Origin: Epsilonproteobacteria bacterium (ex Lamellibrachia satsuma)
GTDB taxonomy: Bacteria; Campylobacterota; Campylobacteria; Campylobacterales; Sulfurovaceae
Reading direction: 5' to 3'
Assembly: GCA_003934925.1 (NCBI GenBank)
Contig: JQIX01000015.1
Location: 39,868 to 103,867, forward strand
DNA length: 64,000 nt
Numbering within the stretch: position 1 is the first letter of the stretch; each line of letters begins with the position of its first letter. The notes beneath the pieces are model-generated. The model was not told the origin of the DNA. It was given only the letters and a program-made list of their open reading frames with translations, and searched no databases. The position numbers and the translations under genes were made by a program. Shown here piece after piece: positions 16,401-25,525 of this stretch.

Positions 16401-17054
16401 ATGTTAATTTTAAGTGAAATCATTGAGAAGCTTAAAGATGTGATCTCTGAAGCAAAGATTGGGGGGAAGGTGTTCGACAAAGATGTGGCAAATGCTCTTA
16501 ACATCCCGCAGGCGACTTTTGCCACTATGAAAAAACGTAACTCCATTCCTTATGAAGAGATACTTGAGTTCTGTGCTTTAAAGAAGATCTCTGTGAACTG
16601 GCTTTTCTTTGATCAGGCTGTAGATATGCTCAAAGCTGAGACAGAAAAATTCTTCCAGGTACGTTACTTTGCAGATATCCGTGCCAGTGCCGGTGGAGGG
16701 GCAGAAGTTTTTGATGAGAATTTTGAAACGATCACTCTGGATGAGAAGATCATGCACAATATAGTTGGCATGGGCAATACGGAGCTCGAAGCGATCCATG
16801 TGGATGGTGAGTCTATGGAGCCAACCCTTCAGGATGGATCTATCGTTTTTGTGGATAGAAACCAGACTAACATCAATAAAGATGGTATTTTTATCGCTTC
16901 TACAACGGCCGGGCTTTTCATCAAACGTATCCGCCAAAGGGCCGATGGTATGGTAGAGCTGATTTCAGATAACAAAAATTATTCCCCTGAAGTATTGGCT
17001 CCGGATGAAGTAAATATTGTCGGCAAAGTTGTAGGGAATATAGAAAGTTTGTAG
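16401..17054 (+). CDS. S24-family self-cleaving transcriptional repressor (CI/LexA-like)
   Basis: A DNA-binding helix-turn-helix domain (about residues 20-70) of the CI-repressor type, VANALNIPQATFATMKKRN, is joined to a peptidase S24 domain. The cleavage Ala97-Gly98 (RASAGGG), nucleophile Ser138 (GESMEPTL) and general-base Lys175 (IKRIRQ) are all present, so RecA-stimulated self-cleavage is plausible. Two identical 12-mers lie upstream, suggesting autoregulation. No phage genes surround it. Its HTH half has a paralogue at 41063-41299. The stop is the TAG of a GTAG repeat. Confidence 0.85.
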   Translation: MLILSEIIEKLKDVISEAKIGGKVFDKDVANALNIPQATFATMKKRNSIPYEEILEFCALKKISVNWLFFDQAVDMLKAETEKFFQVRYFADIRASAGGGAEVFDENFETITLDEKIMHNIVGMGNTELEAIHVDGESMEPTLQDGSIVFVDRNQTNINKDGIFIASTTAGLFIKRIRQRADGMVELISDNKNYSPEVLAPDEVNIVGKVVGNIESL

Positions 17055-17075
17055 GTTTGGCCCGGCCAAACCTAC
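17051..17075. repeat. Single REP-like palindrome at the S24 repressor stop
   Basis: GTAGGTTTGGCC and GGCCAAACCTAC pair around one C (12-bp arms). It is the GTAGGTTTGG subtype seen at 13298 and 45767, here without a spacer between the halves. The repressor stop TAG (17052-17054) lies in its GTAG. Confidence 0.75.
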
Positions 17076-17095
17076 GAGGAAAATATTAGACAGGA

Positions 17096-17434
17096 TCACA
17101 GTGCATTAGCACACTCCACACACCGTACACTCTCAGGGCGTACTGACATCCGTCCTATCCCTATATCTTCTTCACACTCTATACAGATACCAAACATCGG
17201 TTTATCTATGCGGAGTAGGGCATTTTGAAGTCTTGTTAGGCGTATTTTGGATTCATCCAGTATTTTATTGTTGACATGCTGTTCTCCCATGGCTTCCAAA
17301 CGTGTAAGTCTTCCAAGTGAACAGTCCGGAGAGATGGGTTTAACTTTCTCTTCAAGAATAGTTATTTGCTCTTTGAGTAAATCCATATCCTCTTCTATCT
17401 TTTTTTTAATGGCTTCTTTTTCATTTTGTGTCAT
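17096..17434 (-). CDS. TraR/DksA-family zinc-finger protein
   Basis: A 112-residue coiled-coil plus C4 zinc protein. Cysteines at residues 84, 87, 105 and 108 form the zinc site (CIEC and CVEC), preceded by about 70 residues of predicted coiled coil with many K/E. DksA-type proteins insert into the RNA polymerase secondary channel and work with ppGpp. The usual DksA tip pair DxxDxA is not obvious here, so the exact role is open. It is divergent from the DUF255 gene. Confidence 0.75.
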   Translation of the reverse strand: MTQNEKEAIKKKIEEDMDLLKEQITILEEKVKPISPDCSLGRLTRLEAMGEQHVNNKILDESKIRLTRLQNALLRIDKPMFGICIECEEDIGIGRMSVRPESVRCVECANAL

Positions 17435-17485
17435 TTCATACTACTTTATGGTATATTGGAATGATTATACATAAATGGAATAAAA

Positions 17486-19501
17486 ATGGCAAAAATATTA
17501 TTAAGTCTATTTTTTTTAACACTTCTTTGGGCAGATCATCATAACCATACCAATGCTCTCATTAAAGAGGATTCTCCCTATCTACAGCAGCATGCACATA
17601 ACCCGGTCAATTGGTATCCTTGGGGGAAGGAAGCTTTTGAAAAGGCAGAAAAAGAACATAAACTCATTTTTCTTTCAATTGGGTACAGTACCTGTCACTG
17701 GTGTCATGTGATGGAGGAGGAGAGCTTTACAGATGAGGAAGTAGCAAAACTTCTGAACAAAGATTATATCTCCATCAAAGTAGATAGGGAAGAATATCCG
17801 CAGATAGACAAGAAATATCAGCAACTCTATATGGCTGCATATGTAGAAAGAGGTGGTTGGCCGTTGAGTGTGTTTTTCTCTCCTGAAGCAAAAGTGTTTC
17901 ATTTGGCAACGTATATACCCAAAGAGGAGGGGTATGGTTCAAAGGGTATGATGAAGATGCTTCCCTCTTTTGTGAAGATGTATCAAAAAGAACCGCAAAA
18001 GTTTCAACAATATATAGAGAAATATCAAATATCAGCAATAAAAGGCATCACACAACAAAGTGTGAAAACAAAACTGACCCTTGACACTATGGACCGGTTT
18101 GTAGAAGAGACAGAAAAAGAATTTGATAGTAAAAATGGAGGATTCGCAAAAAGGCCTAAATTCCCTGAAGCTTCAAAAATAGCACTTCTTCTTGATGTTT
18201 ACAGGATTAATGGAAACAGACAAGCTTTTCATATGGCAGAAAAGACACTTAGAAAAATGGCTGAGGGCGGGATATATGATCAGATAGGAGGAGGCTTTTT
18301 TCGCTATACAACTGATGAGGCTTGGCAGATACCGCACTTTGAAAAGATGCTCTATACCAATGCAGAGTTGATCCCTGTCTATGTTACTATGTTTGAATTA
18401 ACGAAAGATCCTCTTTATAAACGTATAGTAAATGAAACGATCAGGCAGATGGAAAAACACTTTATGAGAAGTGGGCTCTATCTCTCAGCAAGTGATGCAG
18501 ACAGTGACGGTGAAGAGGGTGGATATTTTATCTATAGTTATGAGGATGTTTATAACGGACTCATAGAGCAAGGATCTAAGAAGAGTGATATAAAAGAGGC
18601 TTTGGCATATCTTGGTATAGAAGAAGATGGGAATATTGATGGTGAGTTCTCTCATGCACATATTGTGGGAAGCAAGAAACCGGCTAAATTGGCAGAAGTA
18701 AAAGCCTATTTAAAAAAATTGCGTAAAAAAAGAACGTTTCCTTTTGTGGATACCAAGGTTATCACTGCCTGGAATGCCATGATGATCAAAGCACTTTTTT
18801 CCGCCACCAAGTTAAATGACCACTATTTGGAGTTAGCGGGTAAACGGTTAGATATGCTCTTGAAGGTGATGCGAACCAAAGATATTTTGTATCATCAAAC
18901 ACTTTTAGGAAAGAGGCCAAAACAAAAAGGTCTGCTGGAAGATTATGCTTTTATGATGGATGCTCTTATCGAGGGATATTTAAGAACCCATAAGAAGAAC
19001 TATCTTACGGAGCTTCGATCTTTAAGCAAAGAGGCATTGAAAAAATTTTATAGAAACAAACGGTGGTTTCTGAGTGATGACGGTATGGAAGCTTATGCAG
19101 ATTTCGATGACAGGTATTATACTTCTGCTTTGAGTGTCATGTTGGAAGACTTAGTAAGGGTTGCCTCGTTAACCGAAAAGCTTGAATATAATGAAATAGT
19201 CAAACAGACGATCAAATACTCTGGAGCAGTATTGCAAAACAGTCCGGCAAATGCTCCTAAGTTAGTAGATGTTTTCCTGCGGCTTAAGATGGGAGATGTT
19301 ATCATCAAATCAAGATCACAAAACCTGATAAATGCAAAAAAAGAGATAGAAACATTCAAGTATCCTTTTATTTTAAGCAAGATAGAAGAGAGCGACAAGT
19401 ATCTTGCCTGCAGAGTAAACAGCTGTTTTGCCTATGATGCCAACATTACAAAGTTGTTGAAAAAAATAGAAAGAATCACAGATGTTAAAAGAAAACCATA
19501 A
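17486..19501 (+). CDS. DUF255 thioredoxin-fold protein (YyaL/SSP411 family)
   Basis: A large protein with an N-terminal thioredoxin-like domain and a C-terminal alpha/alpha toroid like the N-acylglucosamine epimerase fold. The thioredoxin motif is C70-H-W-C73 in [18 protein letters not shown], typical of DUF255. [12 protein letters not shown] follows. The first 16 residues are hydrophobic ([16 protein letters not shown]), suggesting export, unlike many cytoplasmic family members. The family is widespread with no proven reaction. It overlaps the DUF309 gene by 20 bp, so the two are co-translated. Confidence 0.85.
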   Translation: MAKILLSLFFLTLLWADHHNHTNALIKEDSPYLQQHAHNPVNWYPWGKEAFEKAEKEHKLIFLSIGYSTCHWCHVMEEESFTDEEVAKLLNKDYISIKVDREEYPQIDKKYQQLYMAAYVERGGWPLSVFFSPEAKVFHLATYIPKEEGYGSKGMMKMLPSFVKMYQKEPQKFQQYIEKYQISAIKGITQQSVKTKLTLDTMDRFVEETEKEFDSKNGGFAKRPKFPEASKIALLLDVYRINGNRQAFHMAEKTLRKMAEGGIYDQIGGGFFRYTTDEAWQIPHFEKMLYTNAELIPVYVTMFELTKDPLYKRIVNETIRQMEKHFMRSGLYLSASDADSDGEEGGYFIYSYEDVYNGLIEQGSKKSDIKEALAYLGIEEDGNIDGEFSHAHIVGSKKPAKLAEVKAYLKKLRKKRTFPFVDTKVITAWNAMMIKALFSATKLNDHYLELAGKRLDMLLKVMRTKDILYHQTLLGKRPKQKGLLEDYAFMMDALIEGYLRTHKKNYLTELRSLSKEALKKFYRNKRWFLSDDGMEAYADFDDRYYTSALSVMLEDLVRVASLTEKLEYNEIVKQTIKYSGAVLQNSPANAPKLVDVFLRLKMGDVIIKSRSQNLINAKKEIETFKYPFILSKIEESDKYLACRVNSCFAYDANITKLLKKIERITDVKRKP

Positions 19502-19829
19502 TTTAGAGGATGCACTGCGTGAGTATTTGAATTTGCTTGAAAGGGAAGCCTATTTTGAAGCACATGAAGTACTTGAAGAGGCATGGCACCCTTTGCGAAA
19601 AGCAGATCATCCGTTAAAAAATCTGCTCAAAGGATTGATCAATGGTGCGGTAGCGTTTGAACATTTGAAACGAAATAAAAAAAATGCAGGAGAGAAAGCC
19701 CGCAAAGTTATGGCCTCATTTGATAAACACAAACATTTGACTGCCTCATGTATTGAGCATGCTGATCTTTTTCAAAAAGCCTGCCAAAGTATAGAGAAGT
19801 TAAAAAGCAAAAAACAAAGTATTTTTTGA
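19482..19829 (+). CDS. DUF309 family protein
   Basis: A 115-residue helical protein. [30 protein letters not shown] is the DUF309 signature, with a conserved histidine and acidic residues likely to bind metal. [21 protein letters not shown] fits the second helix pair. No reaction is known for the family. The start lies inside the DUF255 gene, giving 20 bp of overlap and suggesting a linked role. Confidence 0.8.
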   Translation: MLKENHNLEDALREYLNLLEREAYFEAHEVLEEAWHPLRKADHPLKNLLKGLINGAVAFEHLKRNKKNAGEKARKVMASFDKHKHLTASCIEHADLFQKACQSIEKLKSKKQSIF

Positions 19830-19957
19830 TACATTGTAAATATCAAGAGGAAAGTAACAGGCATTTACAGTTTTTTTGAACAAAATCATAAAATAATTAA
19901 ATTTTATTTATTTATTAATTTTTTGTTATTATTCTATAAAAATAATAAGGATATATT

Positions 19958-20461
19958 ATGGCTAGATTACCATGGTGGATGGGTGGTATTTTGATGGCAG
20001 GATTGCTACTGATGACTTTTTCCGTATTTGGTGCGGACAGACCTATAGGGGCATCGACATATGTTCCATATTTTGCCGATATTATCTTTGATCTCGATCC
20101 GGAAAAATATAGTTATCTCAAACATATCGAAAATCCAGGTGCCTGGGAAGGTGTAATGCTTCTTGGTGCATTGGTTGGTGGATTTATTACTTCAGTGTTC
20201 ATCACAAAAAGTTTCAGGTTCTCACTTGTTCCTTCGGGATGGAAAAAATATAAAAATGATTCTGTACTTTCAAGGCTTCTATGGAGTTTCTTTGCCGGCT
20301 TCATTATGATCATCGGTGCTAGGCTTGCAGGTGGATGTACCTCGGGTCACTTTATGTCAGGAATGAGTCAAATGGCCATATCATCCATGATATTCGGTAC
20401 AGTCGTTATGATAGCTTTGATCATAACCGGTAAACTGTTTTACAATACGAAGGATAAATAA
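19958..20461 (+). CDS. YeeE/YedE-type sulfur transport half-protein, subunit 1
   Basis: A 167-residue membrane protein with about four helices. The loop ARLAGGCTSGHFMSGMSQMA holds the conserved cysteine of the YeeE/YedE (TsuA) thiosulfate transporter family. The family is often a single chain of about 350 residues; here it is split in two. TAATG joins it to subunit 2, so both are made in equal amounts. Import of a sulfur compound suits a sulfur-oxidising lifestyle; the substrate is an inference. Confidence 0.8.
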   Translation: MARLPWWMGGILMAGLLLMTFSVFGADRPIGASTYVPYFADIIFDLDPEKYSYLKHIENPGAWEGVMLLGALVGGFITSVFITKSFRFSLVPSGWKKYKNDSVLSRLLWSFFAGFIMIIGARLAGGCTSGHFMSGMSQMAISSMIFGTVVMIALIITGKLFYNTKDK

Positions 20462-21117
20462 TGGATATTACAGTTAAAACACAAGGCACCGATCTTATTT
20501 CCAGGCTTGCACAAATGTTTGAGAATGTTATTCATCAGGGGCATGGTTCTTTGGCACTGGTCTTTCTTATCGGTATTATTTTTGGCGGCATTATCCAATA
20601 TACAAGAGTTGATAAATTTGAAAAGATCGCCGGTTTTGCCATGCTTAAAGACACGATAGTCCCTAAAATGCTCTTTCTTGCGGTCGGGCTTACAAGTATA
20701 GGTTTGTACTTTATGATAGAAGCAGGGTATGCACATTATCATATCAAGCCTATTATCTGGCAAGGCCTGCTTGTTGGAGGAGCCCTGTTCGGCATTTCTA
20801 TGGCTATATTTGGTAAATGTCCGGGAACGGGCCCTGTTTCCATCGCCGAGGGACGTATTGACGTACTTGTCGGTGCAATAGGCGGTTTGTTCGGAGGACT
20901 TGTATTTACACTCTATTATGATGATTTCTTTAAGCCTTTGATGGGTGAGAGTCTCGGCAAGTTGACGCTTCCTTCTTTTTTCCCGGGACATGAACATGTA
21001 GTTGCGCTTATCTTCGGTGTAGCAGTAACACTGATCGCTATTGTCATTCCAAAAATAGAACTTTTTGATGAAGCTGATCTTTCCCAACTACCAGATGATC
21101 AAAGACCAGATAAATAA
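20461..21117 (+). CDS. YeeE/YedE-type sulfur transport half-protein, subunit 2
   Basis: A 218-residue membrane protein, the second half of the split transporter. The loop FGKCPGTGPVSIAEGRIDVL matches the second conserved cysteine loop of the family, near residue 120. Helices flank it on both sides. The start codon overlaps the previous stop by one base. The C-terminus is a short charged cytoplasmic tail (DLSQLPDDQRPDK). Confidence 0.8.
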   Translation: MDITVKTQGTDLISRLAQMFENVIHQGHGSLALVFLIGIIFGGIIQYTRVDKFEKIAGFAMLKDTIVPKMLFLAVGLTSIGLYFMIEAGYAHYHIKPIIWQGLLVGGALFGISMAIFGKCPGTGPVSIAEGRIDVLVGAIGGLFGGLVFTLYYDDFFKPLMGESLGKLTLPSFFPGHEHVVALIFGVAVTLIAIVIPKIELFDEADLSQLPDDQRPDK

Positions 21118-21159
21118 AACCGGAGTGGTCGGAACGGTGAGGGGGCCGAGGAGGACAGG

Positions 21160-21492
21160 TTATATCTTAAAACGATATCTCAATGACTCCAACTCTGTGC
21201 GGAGGGTATCGGCTATCTCTCCCTGGAATTCCAGACGGTTCTCTTTTACCGTACCTCCGGTACCCAGTTTCTTTTTAAGAGTTTTAAGCAGAGCCTGCAA
21301 GTCACTTTTAGCCAGGTAAAAAGGCTTGACGATAGTGATAATTTTTCCTCTTCGTTTCTCTTTTGCAAAATGAAGTTGATGCTTTTCCGGTGCTTTTATT
21401 TCGGTGGAGATCTTTTTGTCAGGTTTCTCTTTATTGTCCGATGACCAGTCATCATCGAAATTCGCACCCATTTCAAATAGATTTTCTTTCAT
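21160..21492 (-). CDS. SUI1/eIF1-like translation factor (YciH family)
   Basis: The C-terminal 70 residues form an eIF1 (SUI1) domain: GKIITIVKPFYLAKSDLQALLKTLKKKLGTGGTVK, ending LRTELESLRYRFKI. The GTGGTVK loop is the ribosome-contacting signature. The N-terminal 40 residues are polar and acidic. Bacterial members such as E. coli YciH affect initiation fidelity. It lies downstream of a tiny membrane ORF and yaaA on the minus strand. Confidence 0.85.
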   Translation of the reverse strand: MKENLFEMGANFDDDWSSDNKEKPDKKISTEIKAPEKHQLHFAKEKRRGKIITIVKPFYLAKSDLQALLKTLKKKLGTGGTVKENRLEFQGEIADTLRTELESLRYRFKI

Positions 21493-21501
21493 TGTATTCC
21501 T

Positions 21502-21603
21502 TTAGTTGTAATTCGTATCAAACAGTATGCCAAGCACTACCATAAGCACAAGAAGAAATATCATGATCTTGTAGAGTGTATATTCACTTGGAAGTTTCAT
21601 CAT
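21502..21603 (-). CDS. 33-residue single-helix membrane protein
   Basis: Reads MMKLPSEYTLYKIMIFLLVL, then MVVLGILFDTNYN. A single hydrophobic helix of about 17 residues is followed by a short polar tail, the usual look of a small inner-membrane protein. It lies 17 bp after yaaA and 9 bp before the SUI1-like gene on the same strand, so co-transcription is likely. The ribosome binding site is weak. Function unknown. Confidence 0.5.
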   Translation of the reverse strand: MMKLPSEYTLYKIMIFLLVLMVVLGILFDTNYN

Positions 21604-21620
21604 AATTCTTTTAGTTTTCT

Positions 21621-22361
21621 TTAGAGATTCTCTATAGTGTATATGATCTCAGTCTTATGCTTTTTGGTCTGGATCTCATGGATGCTTAGCCCCTCTATCG
21701 GAAGTTTTATAAACTCATCTATAGATTTTATACCTGCCTTGGCTATTTCACGTAGGACAATCCCTCTATAAGCCTTTGCCCAGTGACTGACTACTTTCCC
21801 TTCTTTGATGAATTTAAGAGTGGTATGAGGGAGAGAAGGTTTGTAATATTTGTCATAGAAACCTGCCCTGATGTCCAAAATATCTTCCCCTTCAAGATAA
21901 CGATCAAGTAATGGCTGAAGTAACGGTTTATAAAATTGATCGGGTTTAATGTCAGCGATAGCTTTCCCCTGTTGTAATCTATATTCCGGAATGAGGTCTT
22001 TGGCACTCAGAACACCAAACAGGTTTGAAAAAATAAGAAGATTCTCATCTATATAGTTTTTAGCATCATTGTCCAGCTCTCCATAATTCAGATAATCAAA
22101 TGCTACACCTGTATAACGCTCAATGGCTTTCATTGCAGGTTCATGGAGGATGTCTCTTTTGTATTTTAAAATGTCTGATTCTTTTTTGAGGCCGAACATT
22201 TTGGAGAGTACCTGCATATCTCCTTCTTGCAAAATATTGGTATAGATGTGTAATAGTTTCATGCGAGGATCTAAGAGTTCATCAAAAAGTAAAGTATTTA
22301 GGTCAAAAGGGAGTATGCCTCCGGATCTTTTAGTTTCACTTGGGGCCAGTAGTATTTTCAT
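21621..22361 (-). CDS. yaaA: YaaA, peroxide stress protein (DUF328)
   Basis: About 246 residues beginning MKILLAPSETKRSGG, the YaaA signature. FDYLNYGELDNDAKNYIDENLLIFSNLFGV and the C-terminal KHKTEIIYTIENL region fit the family. In E. coli YaaA lowers free intracellular iron during peroxide stress and binds DNA. ATG at 22361 is chosen because AGGTG lies 6 bases before it; a GTG at 22370 is in frame. It heads a small minus-strand group. Confidence 0.85.
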   Translation of the reverse strand: MKILLAPSETKRSGGILPFDLNTLLFDELLDPRMKLLHIYTNILQEGDMQVLSKMFGLKKESDILKYKRDILHEPAMKAIERYTGVAFDYLNYGELDNDAKNYIDENLLIFSNLFGVLSAKDLIPEYRLQQGKAIADIKPDQFYKPLLQPLLDRYLEGEDILDIRAGFYDKYYKPSLPHTTLKFIKEGKVVSHWAKAYRGIVLREIAKAGIKSIDEFIKLPIEGLSIHEIQTKKHKTEIIYTIENL

Positions 22362-22443
22362 TAATATCACCTATGATTTTTATGCTTGTATTCTAGTCAA
22401 AATATCTAAAAAAAGAGAAATTTTAAATTATTTCAGAAAAACC

Positions 22444-22473
22444 CTTGACTTTTAAAATGTTTTTGTCTATAAT
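22444..22473 (+). promoter_or_regulatory. Promoter of the tRNA-tuf cluster
   Basis: TTGACT (22444-22449) and TATAAT (22468-22473) are separated by 18 bp, close to consensus. It precedes the first tRNA by about 39 bp and likely drives the tRNA cluster and possibly tuf. Confidence 0.75.
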
Positions 22474-22511
22474 TCCCGTCCATTTTAAGTGTAATAACTT
22501 TCAATGATGGT

Positions 22512-22588
22512 GCTGGTGTAGCTCAGCTGGCTAGAGCAGCTGATTTGTAATCAGCAGGTCGGGGGTTCGAGTCCCTTTACCAGCTCCA
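22512..22588 (+). tRNA. tRNA-Thr (anticodon TGT)
   Basis: Full cloverleaf: acceptor GCTGGTG pairs with TACCAGC, the anticodon loop is TTTGTAA with TGT, the T arm has GGTTCGAGTCC, and an encoded CCA ends the gene. First of four tRNAs in the same order as in E. coli upstream of tufB. Confidence 0.95.
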
Positions 22589-22641
22589 TAGAAATATAAT
22601 TATCAGTGTTTGACCAGTAATAATGACAAACAAATAAGTGT

Positions 22642-22726
<85 letters not shown>

Positions 22727-22748
22727 TATGTTAAGTCACATAAACGAC

Positions 22749-22825
22749 GCGGGAGTAGCTCAGTTGGCTAGAGCGTCAGCCTTCCAAGCTGAGGGTCGCG
22801 GGTTCGAGTCCCGTCTCCCGCTCCA
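22749..22825 (+). tRNA. tRNA-Gly (anticodon TCC)
   Basis: Acceptor GCGGGAG pairs with CTCCCGC, the anticodon loop CTTCCAA contains TCC, the T arm is regular, and CCA is encoded. The 181 bp between this tRNA and the next hold no gene. Confidence 0.95.
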
Positions 22826-23006
22826 TAAACTGGGAGCTGTGTGAATTATGTACTTAACTGATAACAACTTCACATTTAAAAGCTTCACATTTTATTTATT
22901 ACTTCAGCAGTAAGTTTAAATGGGAAGAATTCCTCATCATACTTACACCTGATATATTAAGAACTTTAAATAAATTGATCAGTGTATGTATCCGTACATA
23001 CTTAAT

Positions 23007-23081
<75 letters not shown>

Positions 23082-23093
23082 CCCTGTTAATAG

Positions 23094-23135
23094 TATGGAC
23101 AAAAGTATTACATCTTTGTAATAGTTCTGTCCATA
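23094..23135 (+). other. Long two-part hairpin before tuf
   Basis: TATGGACA pairs with TGTCCATA, enclosing TATTACA paired with TGTAATA around TCTT. It lies just after tRNA-Thr and before the tuf promoter. A terminator of the tRNA transcript or a 3' processing signal are possible; no U run follows. Confidence 0.5.
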
Positions 23136-23161
23136 TGGTATGGGATCTAAGATAATTTAGG

Positions 23162-23167
23162 TATAAT
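23162..23167 (+). promoter_or_regulatory. -10 box of tuf
   Basis: TATAAT lies 35 bp before the tuf ATG, after an AT-rich stretch. AGGAG follows as ribosome binding site (about 23191-23195). Confidence 0.6.
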
Positions 23168-23201
23168 ACTGCCTTTAAAACATTTACGCTAGGAGAAAAG
23201 C

Positions 23202-24410
23202 ATGGCTAAAGAAAAATTCGAACGAACAAAACCGCATGTTAACATCGGTACTATCGGTCACGTTGACCACGGTAAAACTACACTTACAGCAGCAATTACA
23301 GCAGTACTTGCAGTTAAAGGTGATACAGAACTTATGGATTATGATCAAATCGATAATGCTCCAGAAGAGAGAGAAAGAGGGATCACGATCGCTACTTCTC
23401 ACGTAGAGTATGAAACGGATAAAAGACACTATGCTCACGTAGACTGTCCAGGCCACGCCGATTATGTTAAAAACATGATTACCGGTGCTGCTCAAATGGA
23501 TGGTGCGATCCTTGTTATCGCTGCGACTGATGGTCCAATGGCACAAACAAGAGAGCACATCCTTCTTTCTAAGCAAGTAGGTGTACCTTATATCGTTGTA
23601 TTCTTGAACAAAGAAGACCAACTTGATGAGGAAGATAAAGAAGAGATGTTAGAGCTTGTAGAGATGGAAGTAAGAGAACTTCTTTCTGAGTATGATTTCC
23701 CAGGTGACGATACACCAATCATCGCAGGTTCTGCATTCCAGGCACTTGAAGAAGCTAAAGCTGGTAAAATTGGGCCATGGTCAGAAAAGATCATCGAGCT
23801 TATGGATGCAGTAGATGAGTATATTCCTGAGCCGGTAAGAGAAACTGATAAAGACTTCTTGATGGCAATCGAAGATATCTTTACTATCCAAGGTCGTGGT
23901 ACTGTTGTAACTGGTAAAGTTGACAGAGGACAAGTATGTGTTGGTGATGAAGTAGAGATCGTTGGTCTTAAAGATACTCAAAAAACAACAGTAACCGGTG
24001 TTGAAATGTTCCGTAAAGAGATGGATTGTGGTCAAGCTGGTGATAACTGTGGTGTTCTTATCCGTGGTATCGCTAAAGAAGATGTACAAAGAGGTATGGT
24101 TCTTTGTAAGCCAGGTTCAATCACTCCACACACCAAATTTGAAGCTGAAGTTTATGTTCTTACTAAAGAAGAAGGTGGTAGACATACTCCATTCTTTAAT
24201 AACTATAGACCTCAGTTCTACGTTCGTACAACAGACGTAACAGGTTCAGTTCAACTTCAAGAAGGTACTGAAATGGTTATGCCAGGCGACAACGTTAAGA
24301 TCGATGTTGAACTTATCGCACCAGTAGCACTTGACGAAGGTACTAGATTCGCTATCCGTGAAGGTGGTAGAACAGTTGGTGCTGGTGTTGTTAGTAAGAT
24401 AATCGCATAA
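23202..24410 (+). CDS. tuf: Elongation factor Tu
   Basis: GTPase that brings aminoacyl-tRNA to the ribosome. The G1 motif GHVDHGKTT lies near residue 20, followed by the switch region [24 protein letters not shown] (G3) and NKEDQLD (G4). Domains II and III continue to [10 protein letters not shown]. Length 402 is slightly longer than in E. coli. Start ATG has AGGAG upstream. A single copy is seen in the window. Confidence 0.98.
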   Translation: MAKEKFERTKPHVNIGTIGHVDHGKTTLTAAITAVLAVKGDTELMDYDQIDNAPEERERGITIATSHVEYETDKRHYAHVDCPGHADYVKNMITGAAQMDGAILVIAATDGPMAQTREHILLSKQVGVPYIVVFLNKEDQLDEEDKEEMLELVEMEVRELLSEYDFPGDDTPIIAGSAFQALEEAKAGKIGPWSEKIIELMDAVDEYIPEPVRETDKDFLMAIEDIFTIQGRGTVVTGKVDRGQVCVGDEVEIVGLKDTQKTTVTGVEMFRKEMDCGQAGDNCGVLIRGIAKEDVQRGMVLCKPGSITPHTKFEAEVYVLTKEEGGRHTPFFNNYRPQFYVRTTDVTGSVQLQEGTEMVMPGDNVKIDVELIAPVALDEGTRFAIREGGRTVGAGVVSKIIA

Positions 24411-24417
24411 GACATTT

Positions 24418-24437
24418 ACAAGAGGTTCGCCTCTTGT
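24418..24437 (+). other. Stable UUCG hairpin after tuf
   Basis: ACAAGAGG and CCTCTTGT pair around TTCG, an unusually stable tetraloop. It lies 7 bp after the tuf stop with no T tract, so it more likely protects the tuf mRNA 3' end or lowers read-through than terminates fully. Confidence 0.6.
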
Positions 24438-24465
24438 AGTATGTATTATCTATTAGGAGATAGCA

Positions 24466-24618
24466 ATGAGAGAAACAGTTCATTTAGGATGTGAAAAGTG
24501 TACAAGACGTAACTATCACACGACTAAAAACAAAAAAACTACAACAGAAAAACTTGCACTTAAGAAGTATTGTAAATGGTGTAAAGAACATACTGTTCAT
24601 AAAGAGATGAAACTGTAA
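24466..24618 (+). CDS. rpmG: 50S ribosomal protein L33
   Basis: A 50-residue protein starting [19 protein letters not shown]. It keeps two zinc-binding CxxC pairs (CEKC and CKWC), so this is the zinc-dependent form. AGGAGA lies 5 bases before the ATG. The position tuf-rpmG-tRNA-Trp-secE is conserved in many bacteria. Confidence 0.95.
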   Translation: MRETVHLGCEKCTRRNYHTTKNKKTTTEKLALKKYCKWCKEHTVHKEMKL

Positions 24619-24679
24619 GTTTTGTCCCTTAAATATCGTCATTTAAGCATTTGTTTAAATGGCAACCTAAATACTATTT

Positions 24680-24755
24680 AGGCCAATAGCTCAGTTGGTA
24701 GAGCACTGGTCTCCAAAACCAGGTGCCGGGGGTTCGAGTCCCTCTTGGCCTGCCA
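24680..24755 (+). tRNA. tRNA-Trp (anticodon CCA)
   Basis: Acceptor AGGCCAA pairs with TTGGCCT, the anticodon stem CTGGT/ACCAG encloses CTCCAAA with CCA, and a 3' CCA is encoded. It lies between rpmG and secE in the same transcript. Confidence 0.95.
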
Positions 24756-24772
24756 TAACAAAAGGTAACAAT

Positions 24773-24952
24773 ATGGGAAAAATTTCAACATTTATTGCAA
24801 ACGCGAAAGCGGAGATACATAAAGTAATATTTCCAACAAAAATACAAGTAAGACAAGCATTTTTAGCAGTGATCCTCGTGGTAACTGTAATATCAATATT
24901 TTTAGCATTGGTTGACCTTTTGATGTCATCAATCGTATCATCAGTTTTATAG
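24773..24952 (+). CDS. secE: SecE, preprotein translocase subunit
   Basis: A 59-residue single-span SecE, starting MGKISTFIANAKAEIHKVIF. The family signature KVIFPTKIQVRQAF precedes one helix (LAVILVVTVISIFLALVDLL). It stabilises SecY in the translocon. A longer in-frame start at 24695 lies inside tRNA-Trp and is rejected. It is followed by nusG after 8 bp. Confidence 0.95.
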   Translation: MGKISTFIANAKAEIHKVIFPTKIQVRQAFLAVILVVTVISIFLALVDLLMSSIVSSVL

Positions 24953-24960
24953 GATAGACA

Positions 24961-25491
24961 ATGGCTTATCAATGGTATGCAATTCAAACATATGCAGGTA
25001 GCGAACAAGCTGTAAAAAGAGCAATCGAACAACTTGCGATCGATTATGGTATTGAAGATAAGATCGAAAGAATCGTAGTCCCTACAGAGGAAGTGATCGA
25101 AGTTAAAAATGGTGAAAAAAAGATCACAGAAAGAACACTGTATTCCGGGTATGCTTTCGCACATATAGACCTGGATACTGATCTTTGGCATAAGATACAG
25201 TCTTTACCAAGAGTATCTAGATTTATCGGTGAACAAAAGACACCTACTGCTCTTACAGAAGCAGACATTAAAGTGATCTTGGAGAAAATGGAGCAAAAAG
25301 CTGCACCAAGACCTAAAGTAGACTTTGAAACAGGTGAAATGGTACGTATTATAGATGGTCCATTTGCCAACTTTACAGGTATGGTTGAAGAGTATGATCT
25401 TAACCATGGTACATTAAAGTTGAATGTTTCAATCTTTGGTAGAAATACACCAGTTGAAATCCTCTACACACAAGTAGAAAAAATTATATAA
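24961..25491 (+). CDS. nusG: Transcription elongation/antitermination factor NusG
   Basis: A 176-residue NusG. The NGN domain starts [19 protein letters not shown] and the C-terminal KOW motif is [22 protein letters not shown]. It binds RNA polymerase and couples it to Rho or to the ribosome. Length and order (secE-nusG-rplK) are standard. Confidence 0.97.
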   Translation: MAYQWYAIQTYAGSEQAVKRAIEQLAIDYGIEDKIERIVVPTEEVIEVKNGEKKITERTLYSGYAFAHIDLDTDLWHKIQSLPRVSRFIGEQKTPTALTEADIKVILEKMEQKAAPRPKVDFETGEMVRIIDGPFANFTGMVEEYDLNHGTLKLNVSIFGRNTPVEILYTQVEKII

Positions 25492-25525
25492 GACCCAAGG
25501 GTCAAATCAAACAAAGGAAGAACAG

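Noticed and set aside
16401..17054. Prophage signature from the S24 repressor
   Set aside because: No integrase, portal, capsid, tail or lysis gene in any neighbouring interval; the flanking genes are housekeeping.
24695..24772. Extended start for secE
   Set aside because: The extension lies within the tRNA-Trp gene.
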